Shown here in pieces: positions 9,617 through 19,100 of a DNA stretch of 64,000 nt. The notes beneath the pieces were generated by a model. It saw only the letters and a program-made list of their open reading frames with translations, ran no database searches and was not told the DNA's origin. The stretch covers positions 248,001 to 312,000 of the forward strand of contig NZ_NFJR01000002.1 in the NCBI RefSeq assembly GCF_002159975.1, in the 5' to 3' direction. This DNA comes from Barnesiella sp. An22 (GTDB lineage Bacteria > Bacteroidota > Bacteroidia > Bacteroidales > Barnesiellaceae). The translations under genes were made by a program, and so were the position numbers. How positions within the stretch are numbered: the first letter of the stretch is position 1; each line of letters begins with the position of its first letter.

Positions 9617-11947
9617 ATGGCGAAGAATTTGGTAATAGTAGAGTCTCCGGCAAAGGCTAAAACAATAGAGAAGTTTCTGGGAAAGGACTACGAGGTCCTC
9701 TCGAGCTATGGTCACATTCGGGATCTGAAGAAAAAAGATTTCAGCATAGATATTAACGACCATTATAAACCTATTTACGAGATACCTGCCGACAAGAAGC
9801 AGGTGGTCGACACCCTCAAGGCCGAGGCCGCCAAGGCCGATATGGTGTGGCTGGCTTCCGATGAGGACCGCGAGGGAGAGGCTATTGCCTGGCACCTGTT
9901 CGAGGTGCTGAAGCTGAAGCCCGAGAAGACCAAGCGTATCGTGTTTCACGAGATTACCAAAGATGCCATTCTGCATGCCATAGCCAATCCGCGCGATATA
10001 GACATGCACCGGGTCGATGCCCAGCAGGCACGCCGGGTGCTCGACCGCATCGTGGGCTTCGAGCTCTCGCCGGTGCTGTGGAAAAAGGTGAAACCGGCAC
10101 TTTCGGCCGGTCGGGTGCAGTCGGTAGCCGTGCGGCTGATTGTGGAGCGCGAGCGCGAAATCGCCGCCTTCAAGCCCGAGGCTGCCTATCGGGTAGTGGG
10201 CGAGTTTGTCCTGCCCGGCGGTGAGGTGCTGAAGGCCGAGTTGAACCAGCGGCTCAAGACCGAAGCCGAGGCGATGGCTCTGCTCGAGGCCTGCAAGACG
10301 GCCGCTTTCTCGATTGGCGATGTGACGGTGAAACCCGCCCGCAAGTCGCCCGCAGCCCCCTTTACCACCTCGACTCTGCAACAGGAGGCGGCCCGCAAAC
10401 TGGGATTCTCGGTGGCCCAAACCATGATGGTGGCCCAGCGGTTGTACGAGGCCGGACACATTACCTACATGCGTACCGACTCGGTCAACCTCTCGTCGCT
10501 CGCCCTCAATACGACCAAAGACGAAATCATCAAAACGCTGGGTGAGAAATATCTCCACACCCGCAACTACCATACCCACACCAAGGGGGCACAGGAGGCT
10601 CACGAGGCTATCCGCCCCACCTACATCAGTCACCGCGAAATCAACTCGTCGTCGCAGGAGAAGCGGTTGTACGAATTGATTTGGAAACGTACCATCGCCT
10701 CGCAGATGAGCGACGCCGAGCTGGAGAAGACCACGGCGACCATCACCATATCGGGGCGCAAGGAGTATTTCGTAGCCGTAGGCGAGGTGCTGAAATTCGA
10801 CGGTTTCCTGAAGGTGTACATGGAGTCGACCGACGACGAAGGCGATGCCGAGAGCAACGACAAGATGCTGCCCCCCCTGACCCGAGGCGAGGCGCTGACC
10901 CTCTCGACCGCTACCGCCACCGAGCGATTCTCGCAGGCTCCCGCCCGCTACACCGAGGCCAGTCTGGTACGCAAGCTCGAGGAGCTGGGTATCGGCCGTC
11001 CGTCGACCTATGCGCCCACCATCTCGACCATCCAGCAACGCGAGTATGTCGAGAAGGGCGACCGCAAAGGGACCGAGCGCAAGTACCACCTGCTTACGCT
11101 GAGCAAGGGCAATATCCGTGCGGTCGAGAAGAGCGAGATTACCGGCGCCGATAAGGGCAAGTTGTTGCCTACCGACATCGGTGTGGTGGTGACCGACTTC
11201 CTCACCGAATACTTCCCCGAGATTCTCAACTATAATTTCACGGCCAACGTCGAGCAACAGTTCGACGACATTGCCGAGGGCAAGACCGTGTGGAGCGACG
11301 AGATAGACCACTTCTACAAACTGTTCCACCCCGTGGTCGAGAGTGCCATGGCGCTGCGTCTGGAGCACAAGGTGGGCGAGCGTGTGCTGGGTACCGACCC
11401 GAAGAGCGGCCGCCCCGTGTCGGTGAAGATAGGCCGCTTCGGGCCGCTGGTACAGATAGGCACCCCCGATGACGAGGAGAAGCCCCTGTTCGCCTCGCTG
11501 CTCAAGGGTCAGTCGATGAGCACCATCACCCTCGACGAAGCCTTGAAACTCTTCGAGCTGCCCCGTACGCTGGGCGACTACGAGGGCAAGACGGTGGTGG
11601 TAGGTATCGGTCGCTTCGGTCCCTATATCCGGCACGACGGCAAGTATGTGTCGTTGCCCAAGGAGTACACCCCGCAGGGCGTGACGCTCGACGAGGCCAT
11701 TGCCCTGATCGAGCACAAGCGCGAGGAGGAGAAGCAGCGCTTCATCAAGAAGTTCGACGAAGACCCCGAGCTCGAGTTGTTGAACGGACGCTTCGGCCCC
11801 TACATCGCCTACAAGAAAAAGAATTACAAACTGCCCAAGGGCACCGAGCCCGCCTCGCTCTCTTTTGCCGACTGCATGAAGATTATCGAGGAGGCCGACA
11901 AGGCACCGGCCAAGAAGAAACCGGTCCGCAAGAAATCGACGAAATAA
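9617..11947 (+). CDS. topA: DNA topoisomerase I
   Basis: Type IA topoisomerase that relaxes negative supercoils by nicking one strand. The Toprim domain opens the protein (VESPAKAKTIEKFLG) and carries the metal-binding acidic set DEDREGEA at 82-89. The catalytic Tyr is Tyr284 in ITYMRTDS. The 776 residues match the usual Bacteroidota size. The C-terminus has repeated GRFGPYI-type segments (about residues 660 and 720) and ends in a Lys-rich tail. No Cys4 zinc fingers are visible. It stands alone with its own promoter box and a strong terminator. Confidence 0.97.
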   Translation: MAKNLVIVESPAKAKTIEKFLGKDYEVLSSYGHIRDLKKKDFSIDINDHYKPIYEIPADKKQVVDTLKAEAAKADMVWLASDEDREGEAIAWHLFEVLKLKPEKTKRIVFHEITKDAILHAIANPRDIDMHRVDAQQARRVLDRIVGFELSPVLWKKVKPALSAGRVQSVAVRLIVEREREIAAFKPEAAYRVVGEFVLPGGEVLKAELNQRLKTEAEAMALLEACKTAAFSIGDVTVKPARKSPAAPFTTSTLQQEAARKLGFSVAQTMMVAQRLYEAGHITYMRTDSVNLSSLALNTTKDEIIKTLGEKYLHTRNYHTHTKGAQEAHEAIRPTYISHREINSSSQEKRLYELIWKRTIASQMSDAELEKTTATITISGRKEYFVAVGEVLKFDGFLKVYMESTDDEGDAESNDKMLPPLTRGEALTLSTATATERFSQAPARYTEASLVRKLEELGIGRPSTYAPTISTIQQREYVEKGDRKGTERKYHLLTLSKGNIRAVEKSEITGADKGKLLPTDIGVVVTDFLTEYFPEILNYNFTANVEQQFDDIAEGKTVWSDEIDHFYKLFHPVVESAMALRLEHKVGERVLGTDPKSGRPVSVKIGRFGPLVQIGTPDDEEKPLFASLLKGQSMSTITLDEALKLFELPRTLGDYEGKTVVVGIGRFGPYIRHDGKYVSLPKEYTPQGVTLDEAIALIEHKREEEKQRFIKKFDEDPELELLNGRFGPYIAYKKKNYKLPKGTEPASLSFADCMKIIEEADKAPAKKKPVRKKSTK

Positions 11948-11970
11948 GAGGCGGTTTATCCTATTGCAGC

Positions 11971-12014
11971 GAACGCTTTGTCCCCAACCGGGGAGCAAAG
12001 CGTTTGTCTTTTTT
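11971..12014 (+). terminator. Intrinsic terminator of topA
   Basis: AACGCTTTG (11971-11979) pairs with CAAAGCGTT (11995-12003), the inner TCCCC pairs with GGGGA, the loop is AACC, and a run of seven T follows at 12008-12014. Confidence 0.9.
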
Positions 12015-12116
12015 TGAGCACTCTTTTTGAGAATACGAGGTACCCTGTGGCAGGCCCGGCCGACGGGGTGTCGCACAATTTGCCGCAGAGATGAGGTAAA
12101 TTTCGAAAGGTGTGCT

Positions 12117-12124
12117 TATTTTTG
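12117..12124 (+). promoter_or_regulatory. -7 promoter box for the WYL regulator
   Basis: TATTTTTG, 22 bases before the ATG at 12147. No good -33 partner is visible. Confidence 0.4.
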
Positions 12125-12146
12125 GAAAAGATAAAACAGAGCGTGT

Positions 12147-13064
12147 ATGGCAAAGGAGCTTTTCAATCGATATGTGTGGCTTATCGACCTGCTGCAACGC
12201 TACGGCCGCCTCACCCGTCGAGAGATCGACGAGTTGTGGATGCGAAGCGAATACTCCGAGGGGAAGCCGATGGCGCGGCGTACCTTTATGAATTACCGGC
12301 AGGCGATACAGGAGATGTTCGACGTGAATATCGAGTGCGACCCCTCGACCTACGAATACTACATCGAAGACCCCGAGGCCCTCGAGGGTAACGGTGCCCG
12401 GGTGTGGGCGCTCAATACCCTCTCGGTCAACACCCTGCTCAACGAGAGTCAGGAGCTGCGCGACCGCATCGTGCTGGAGAATATCCCTTCGGGACAGAAG
12501 TTCCTGCGCCAGGTCTTCGAGGCGATGAAGGAGAGCCGCATGGTGTGGCTCTCGTACCATTCGTTCCGCCGGATTACGGGGTCGCGCACGCTGGTGGCCC
12601 CCTACTTTGTGAAGCTCTTCAGGCAGCGGTGGTATGTGGTGGGCCTCCCGGCAGGAGAGCGCAGAATCAAGACCTATGCGTTGGACCGCGTGACCTCACT
12701 CGAGTTGAGCGACCGCACCTTTGTCTATCCCGAGGGGTTCGAGCCGGCCGACTATTTCAAGGATTGTTTCGGCATTACTTACGGCGAGCAGCCGGCCGAG
12801 GAGGTGGTGTTGCGGGTCTCGGCCCTCCAGGCCAACTACCTGCGCACGCTGCCGTTGCACGAGAGCCAGGTCGAGAGCGAGCGCGGCGACAGCCATTCGG
12901 TTTTCCGCTACCGGTTGAAGATTACCCCCGACCTGGTGCAGGAGCTCTATGCCCTGAGTTTCTGGCAAGCCGAGGTGTTGGCTCCGCAGTCGTTGCGCGA
13001 GGCGGTGGCAGCGCGGTTGGCCGAGAGTCTGGCCGGTTATCGGGGTCCGTTGTCACAGCGTTGA
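12147..13064 (+). CDS. WYL-domain transcriptional regulator
   Basis: 305 residues. The N-terminus (about 1-70) is a winged-helix DNA-binding region (RYGRLTRREIDELW ... RRTFMNYRQAIQEMF). A WYL domain follows near 120-200 (RMVWLSYHSF; RQRWYVVGLP with KTYALDRV), then a C-terminal WCX-type extension. WYL domains sense ligands, often nucleic-acid-derived, and regulators of this type control stress, DNA damage or defence genes. No defence system is adjacent, so its target is not evident. It ends convergently on the DUF3108 gene with a shared palindrome. Confidence 0.9.
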   Translation: MAKELFNRYVWLIDLLQRYGRLTRREIDELWMRSEYSEGKPMARRTFMNYRQAIQEMFDVNIECDPSTYEYYIEDPEALEGNGARVWALNTLSVNTLLNESQELRDRIVLENIPSGQKFLRQVFEAMKESRMVWLSYHSFRRITGSRTLVAPYFVKLFRQRWYVVGLPAGERRIKTYALDRVTSLELSDRTFVYPEGFEPADYFKDCFGITYGEQPAEEVVLRVSALQANYLRTLPLHESQVESERGDSHSVFRYRLKITPDLVQELYALSFWQAEVLAPQSLREAVAARLAESLAGYRGPLSQR

Positions 13065-13078
13065 GCCACGTGGCTCAA
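13061..13078. repeat. Perfect 18-bp palindrome across both convergent stop codons
   Basis: TTGAGCCACGTGGCTCAA. The forward TGA stop (13062-13064) and the reverse TGA stop (13075-13077) lie at mirror positions inside it. There is no U-tract on either side. Confidence 0.75.
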
Positions 13079-13878
13079 TCGCCGGTATAGACCGCCTTCA
13101 TCGAGCCCAGCGCCAGTTTGCCCTCCACCTTCAGGGGGATGCGCCGCGAGTCGGTGCTGATCCAGGCCGAGATGTTGTCGCTCGTCTTTTTGCCCGAAGT
13201 ATCGTAGAATCGGAACCGCACCTTGAAGGTGCTGTACTCCTTTTTGTTCTGTTTGAGAATCTCCTGTCCCAGATACTCGATGTCGAGGTATTCGAGGCTT
13301 TTTCCCGAGAAGATTTTGGTCTTGTAGAGCTGGTTCATGGTCATGGCCCTGAAGTCGAAGGCCCGAATCACATAGAAGATGCTGAGCATGTCGTAGACGA
13401 TGCCCGGCTCGGTGAGGGTGTAATCCTCGATGGCATTCCGCTTGGGTCGGTAGAGCCGTATCTTCCCCGTGGTAGCCGATTCGGTATGGGAGTAGTGCAC
13501 CTCGTCTTTGCGGTAGGTACCGCCCTCGTCGGCGAGCTTGGCATAGTAGATGGGCAGCAGGTTGCTGTTGCGGCGCATGTCGGCTACGAGGGTGTCGCGC
13601 ACCCGGAAGATGTTGTCGGCAAAAGGCAGCGTGCGCGCCGTCATCACCGAGTGGTAGCTGTTGGGGCGGACGGTCAGCTGCAAGGTAGCCGTGGCGGCCC
13701 GTTTCCAGAGAAACCCCAGTTGGTAGATGATGTCGTAAGTGAGGTTCTCGGGTTGCACTCCCGGTAAGGTTTGTGCCTGGGAACTCGTGACCGACAGCAG
13801 GCTGCCGGCGAGGAGAGCGAGTGTCAGCACGGCGAGGCGTGCCTTTGCAACGATAGACGTATGACTCTGGGTACACAT
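13075..13878 (-). CDS. DUF3108 domain protein, exported
   Basis: 267 residues with an N-terminal signal peptide (hydrophobic LAVLTLALLAG, cleavage near SSQAQ). The mature part matches the DUF3108 pattern: LTYDIIYQLGFLWKRAATATL near the start and SAWISTDSRRIPLKVEGKLALGSMKAVY at the end. The last segment resembles LolA/LolB-type lipid-binding shells. The family is periplasmic and has no established reaction. It is the second gene of a reverse pair, 22 bases after the Ig-like lipoprotein gene, so the two are probably co-transcribed. Confidence 0.88.
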   Translation of the reverse strand: MCTQSHTSIVAKARLAVLTLALLAGSLLSVTSSQAQTLPGVQPENLTYDIIYQLGFLWKRAATATLQLTVRPNSYHSVMTARTLPFADNIFRVRDTLVADMRRNSNLLPIYYAKLADEGGTYRKDEVHYSHTESATTGKIRLYRPKRNAIEDYTLTEPGIVYDMLSIFYVIRAFDFRAMTMNQLYKTKIFSGKSLEYLDIEYLGQEILKQNKKEYSTFKVRFRFYDTSGKKTSDNISAWISTDSRRIPLKVEGKLALGSMKAVYTGD

Positions 13879-13900
13879 GGCCTTGTAAGAGTTAAGCAGG

Positions 13901-15772
13901 TCAGTAACTTCGTTTCTTCTCCTTGGGTTTGTTTTTCTTGATTTTGTCGGGCTTCTGTCGGTCGACGGGGGTGGCGTATATGTCCCACTCCTGTTCGATG
14001 TCCCAGTTGGCCTTCAGTTCCAGCTCCTGGGGGTAGTACGACACCTCTTCGGGCTGTCGCTTCTCGGCATAGTTGCCGGTATCGTATTTGCCGTTCCCGT
14101 TGCTGTCGATGTAGAGTCGGGCATAGTAGGTGCCCGGGTTCATGTACATGAATTCGGCCCCTCCGTTGACGACAGGAGCCGACCTCACCGGTTTGTCGCC
14201 CGAGTCGAGAATCTCGACGATGGCCGAGTCGGTAACTCCGGTGATGGCAAGGTAGAGGTTGGCATAGTCTTCGAGAGCCTTCACCTTGAATTCTTGCGTG
14301 TAGTCGTCGGTGAAAAGCCCGTAGATATTGGTGAAGGCGGTCGAGTCCATCACCACGCGGTAAGCCTCGCCTGGCGTCCACTTGTAGGAGAGGGTATAGT
14401 CGCGTATGGCTATCGAGTCCTGCTGGAAGGTGACAAGCGAGTCGGCTACGGGAATCCACAGCGTATCGCGTTTCTGCTCGAGGTGAATCTTGCCCCGGTC
14501 GTAACTCTGCAGCGGTTCGGCAAAGGAGAATCGCAGCGGGCGGTACAGGTCGAGCGAGCCGCTCGTCTTGGAGCTCATCTGCAGGAATTCGATTTTGGGA
14601 GCCTCGATCGAGTCGCCCTCCTCTTTCTTCTTCTCTTTTTTCTTGGTGTTCTTGTATCGCCTCATGGTGAACTTGAGCGTGTCGTTGTAGAGCGACAGTT
14701 CCCGGAGCGAGTCGGTGCGCAGGTACTCGGCGGCAAAGAGCAGGGTATCCATGTTGTAGATGGTCGAGTCCTTAATCCAGTATTGCAGGCTGTCGTTGTG
14801 GGGCGACCGCTCGAGAATGGCCCAGTCGTCGCTCTCGAAGTTGAGCGGCTTCAGACGGGGCAGCGAGTCGGCCGGAGCCTTGAAGTAGATATTGAGCCGG
14901 CGGCGGTCGGTGCGCTCGGTCTTGTCGAGGTATTGCGATTGAAACCCCTCGTTGAACGAGGTGAGCAGAATGTCGTTGGGGTAGAAGTGGGTGTGGTTGT
15001 ACTCGATGATGGTGTCGATGGTGACACTGTCCTTCCACAGGGTATCGACATGCAGCTTGACATCGGCCGTAGGCACGACGATGGAGTCGAAGAAGGCAAT
15101 CTCTTCCGACGGGTTGTCGAACTTGTAGTCGCGGTTGAGGTCCTTGAGGGCGAAGAGCCGATATTTGCCCGGGGCCACGTTGCGTATGGTGAAGTGCCCC
15201 AGTTCGTCGGAACTGGCGATTCGCTCCAGCGGCAGCTTCTGGAAGGCCGAGTCGTCGAGGTTGCTGTGCAATCCTACCAGCATGCCGGTCACCGGCTCCA
15301 GGTCGCTGGCATTGAGCAGGATGCCCGACACCTGCAGCGAGTCGATGGTGGGGCCTGTCGAGAAGGAGTAGGCAAAGCTGTAGAGCGGGTTCTTCTCGTT
15401 GTTGTCGACAATCGAGTTTGAGAAGTCGATGGTATAGGTGGTGTTGGGCAGCAACGAGTCTTTGAGCTCTACGGTCACCTTGCGCCCCAGGGCCCGGATT
15501 TCGGGCATGTCCTTTTGCGGGGGCGATACAATCACCTTTTCGCCCGGGCTTTCGACCTGGATGATTTCGTCGAATTCGATTTCGACCCGCTGTTTCGACA
15601 CGTTCAGCGCGCCGGGAGCCGGGGTGCTCTTGACGAACAGCGGCGGGGTCTCGTCGCGGGGCCCTCCTCCGGGTCTCGACATATTGGCACAGGAGTATAT
15701 CGACAGCACCAGCACCAGAGCGGCGGCAAACCGATAGGCGGTCGTGGGGGAAATAGGTCGTTTCAAATTCAT
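13901..15772 (-). CDS. Lipoprotein with Ig-like (Big_5) domain
   Basis: The start at 15772 (MNLKRPISP) is preferred over an upstream ATG because it puts the hydrophobic signal and lipobox (LSIYSC) in the normal place. That gives 623 residues. A Gly/Pro-rich linker follows the Cys, then PPLFVKSTPAPGALNV, the typical entry to a Big_5 fold, and later a segment resembling a carboxypeptidase-regulatory-like fold (GHFTIRNVAPGKYRLFALKDLN). The C-terminus is strongly basic (Lys-rich). The protein probably sits on the outer membrane. Its partner gene is the DUF3108 protein downstream. Function is not known. Confidence 0.87.
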   Translation of the reverse strand: MNLKRPISPTTAYRFAAALVLVLSIYSCANMSRPGGGPRDETPPLFVKSTPAPGALNVSKQRVEIEFDEIIQVESPGEKVIVSPPQKDMPEIRALGRKVTVELKDSLLPNTTYTIDFSNSIVDNNEKNPLYSFAYSFSTGPTIDSLQVSGILLNASDLEPVTGMLVGLHSNLDDSAFQKLPLERIASSDELGHFTIRNVAPGKYRLFALKDLNRDYKFDNPSEEIAFFDSIVVPTADVKLHVDTLWKDSVTIDTIIEYNHTHFYPNDILLTSFNEGFQSQYLDKTERTDRRRLNIYFKAPADSLPRLKPLNFESDDWAILERSPHNDSLQYWIKDSTIYNMDTLLFAAEYLRTDSLRELSLYNDTLKFTMRRYKNTKKKEKKKEEGDSIEAPKIEFLQMSSKTSGSLDLYRPLRFSFAEPLQSYDRGKIHLEQKRDTLWIPVADSLVTFQQDSIAIRDYTLSYKWTPGEAYRVVMDSTAFTNIYGLFTDDYTQEFKVKALEDYANLYLAITGVTDSAIVEILDSGDKPVRSAPVVNGGAEFMYMNPGTYYARLYIDSNGNGKYDTGNYAEKRQPEEVSYYPQELELKANWDIEQEWDIYATPVDRQKPDKIKKNKPKEKKRSY

Positions 15773-15860
15773 TGTCAACGGTTTTGAGTGTAAAGGTACT
15801 ATAAATAAGAACAAAAACAAGTTTTGTTCTGTTTTGCCGGATAATTCTATCTATTCGTTG

Positions 15861-15868
15861 CAAAGATA
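15861..15868 (-). promoter_or_regulatory. -7 promoter box for the Ig-like lipoprotein operon
   Basis: On the reverse strand this reads TATCTTTG, about 89 bases before the start at 15772. It lies inside a segment similar to the 37.5 kb promoter repeats: AAAGATAGTGAAAG recurs at 15872-15885. Confidence 0.5.
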
Positions 15869-15990
15869 GATAAAGATAGTGAAAGCCGAGACTAAAACTA
15901 AAAACAAGTATTCTTGTCTTCCCGGAGTTGTGCCGGCACCGTGGAAAATCAGTAGGGCGGCTTCAATCTTCTCTCATGCCCTACCCGACA

Positions 15991-16038
15991 AAAAATACTG
16001 CAACAAAAGAACGATTAAAAGTTCTCTCGTTGCAGTAT
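15991..16038 (-). terminator. Intrinsic terminator of the T9SS cargo gene
   Basis: ATACTGCAAC (15995-16004) pairs with GTTGCAGTAT (16029-16038), with a second inner pairing AGAAC/GTTCT. Read on the reverse strand the hairpin is followed by a T-run (the A-run at 15991-15995 and just before). Confidence 0.8.
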
Positions 16039-16108
16039 ACAACTCGCTAAGCCCTTTGTTTTGGATAAGGCGTTTTACTGCCGGGCGCCGCCGGTATCTT
16101 CGGGAGCC

Positions 16109-19100
16109 TTATTTACGCAGCAGGGTCTTTATTTCATATTGTTTGCCGTTTGAGGTCTTTACAACCCACACATTCAGGCCTTCGGCCAATCCGGTATTCT
16201 CTATGCGATATTCGTTCGCTCCCACATTCCGGTGATGAAGCAGTCTGCCGGAGATGTCGTAAACCGAAACCTCGGCTATCATCTCGGTCGAGAATACTGT
16301 TGTCGCTCCGGCTTCGGATACACAATAAACAGCTGCTTTGCCGTCTATTTCGTTGATTCCCGATACGGGTCGTGTCTCGCCGAAATTCGGGCGCAGATGA
16401 ATGTTGCCGTAGTCGTCGACTTTGATTAATAGGCCTTCGTGGTTGTAGTAGAAATATCCTGTTTCCTCGTTGTCGAAAGCTACATATACGAGGTCATCTC
16501 CATTCAGCTGGTGGATTTCGAAATAATAACTGCCGGCTTCCAGTTCGGTTGCGGGGAAAGGATAAGAGCAGGGTTCTCCTACCCTGTCGAGGCTCATGTG
16601 GCAAGAAACCGTTTTCACCAGTTCTACTTGAAGCTCGTTCTCTTTGTAAACGCTCAGTTCGAAATCGCATTCATGGTCGGCAACGCCTTTCCCGCCCAAT
16701 CCTACGGTAATCGAGGTGAGGGTGTCGGTTTGCGAGATATAGAACAAATTGCCGTATGTCATCTCCGAGGTACCGGCCACACCGTTGGTGAAAATTTCGT
16801 GCTCTTCGATATCCGTGGCAAAGGTCGAGTCGGAAACAAGAACGTCGACCGATGCGATGTTGTCATTTGGGCTCTCATCGGCGGCATAGTCTATCGATGC
16901 TGTGATTTTTGCGGTTCCCACAGGCACATTGTCGATAGTGGCTTTGGTCGTGATATTCAGTATTGCGTTGGGTTGTACAGGTTCTTCCACGGTTTTTCTT
17001 GCTACCTCTTCATCGCCGACGGTTATCACAAAGTCAAATTTCTCTGATGCGAGGTTCCCTTTGTTGCGCACTGTCGCTTGAAATTCGCGCGGGGCGTTGA
17101 ACTGGTTCACAGGCATCATGTGGTATACGTCCGGAGCGAAGGTTTCGATAGCCAAGTCGTGCCCTTTCATTGTCTCTACCCGTATGCTGGTGAGATTCAG
17201 GTAGGAGAGTTTCGTCGATTTCACGGCGAGAACAAAATGGCCGGATTCTTCGATGGTGAATGGTATCGTGTCGAGACCTTCTTTTGTAGTGACGTTGGTG
17301 AAAGATCTCAGGATTTTTGCCTTGTCCATGTCTTCTCCCGATTGAGCCAATAATACATCGAAATCGTCACTGTCGCCCTCTTCGGCGCTTCCGCCCATAT
17401 AGTATTCCAATATCATGCGGTATTGGCCTTTGTCCAATGTCAGGCATCGAGAGATGAGCGGCACGTTCACTTTCTCGCAGTTGTACGAGCCATGGCCGTC
17501 GTAGATGACGTTGACTGCCCAGCCTCCCTTTTCGCCGGATATCCAATCGCCATGATTGCCGCTGCTTCTCGTAAAATCGGAAACAAACGGGAGGGACGTG
17601 ATCGGCTCGAAATTGCGCACCGAATCTTGTGCAGATTCATACTCTTCTCCGTCATACGAAACCCGCACTTCCACGTAATGCCAGCCAAGGGCCGACAGGT
17701 CGACAGTTTGTGCGAATGTGATTTCGGTCTCCTCGTTGGGGTCCAAGACGATGTCTTGTTCTTCGTTCACCCAAACTCCTTCTCCATCGTTCCCGCGTAA
17801 TTGGTAGCTGTAATAGAGTTTTTCGGTTTGATTGGTGCCCTCGTTCTTTACGGTGAATTTCACTGGAGATTCCGCAGACAAATCACAACCCGATACGGGT
17901 AAGATGACGTTTGTGAGGGTCAAATCGGGTTGACCGCTGAAAGCGCCTTGTTCAATGCTGAAATTGTCTATCTGAATGCGGTATCTGTTTTTCTCTGAGA
18001 AAGCATGGAGGGCGAAATAATAGGTGCCATCCTCGGGTATATCGACTGTATTGAAGGCCTTCTGCCAGGTATCGACTTTCACGTCGGTGTACTGTTCGAT
18101 AACTGTCATGGTCGTCGGGTCACTGCTCGTCCCGTACATCAACTCGAAATTTTCGGCCGAAATAGTCGATGTCATGTAATCGAACGAGACATTGATTTGT
18201 CCTTGCTCGATTTGTATCGGAGGAGTAATCATGTAATCGTTAGCCGGGTTTTCCCAGGAGTACAGATAAAGGGCGATACCTGTTCCACCGTTGGCATCGT
18301 CGAGCAGGTTGTTGTATTCCCATGTCTTATCGTCGTTGTTTACGTTCAATATGGTCCAGCGTTGGAAAGAGCTTTCAGAGTTGAATCCGTCGGTAAACGG
18401 CAATTCTATGATGTCTTTGTGCTCGAAAGCAGAAGCCAGAGTGTCGTTGTAATGGATACAGTCCGAAGCACAAGCTATCCATGCCTTTATCTTGTATGTG
18501 CCCAAAGCAGACAAATCGCATTTTGTCGAGAAATTGTATGTTGTGCTTTCGCCGGGCCGGAGATTGATGTCGAACTGCTCGGTCACGGTTTTGCCATCAT
18601 TGATTGAATAGTAAAAACTGACTTCTTCGGCCATACTTTGCTGACCGGTGTTTGACAAGCTCATGGAGAGGGTCTCTTCGCTGCCCGAGAGGCCGGAAAC
18701 ATTGATTTGGTCTACCGCCAAATCGAAATGGGGGTGATGCTCGACGACGTCGATCAAGCCGTTCAGTTTTACTTCGAACAGATAGGTATATCCGGCACGG
18801 AACTCATAATTGTCGAATCTCCCGAACTTGCCATTGGCAATGGCCACCCACATGCCCGGGGTCGGGTTCGTTATGCAGAAATCATATATACCCGGTTCCA
18901 CAAAAATGCTTTGCCGGGTACCCCGCAGTACATTCGATGTGGACAATGCTCCGTCGGCATTTTCCGGTATTTTGTAATTAAATAAATCATAAATCTCTGA
19001 GGATATATCGCCATACTCTCCTGCCAATATTTGCAGGTTGGGCAAGATGATATCGCCGTACGTCGAGTGGCTGCCGTCGAGCAACATCTGGTAACCTGTT

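Larger units (their letters stand above)
15773..16108. other. Intergenic region without a gene
   Basis: 336 bases between two reverse genes. It holds the promoter box of the Ig-like lipoprotein (15861-15868), a copy of the AAAGATAGTGAAAG repeat core, and the terminator of the T9SS cargo gene (15991-16038). I see no convincing coding sequence. Confidence 0.7.

Noticed and set aside
9581-12076. An 831-codon open frame antisense to topA
   Set aside because: Same codon-bias artefact; topA on the other strand has all catalytic motifs.
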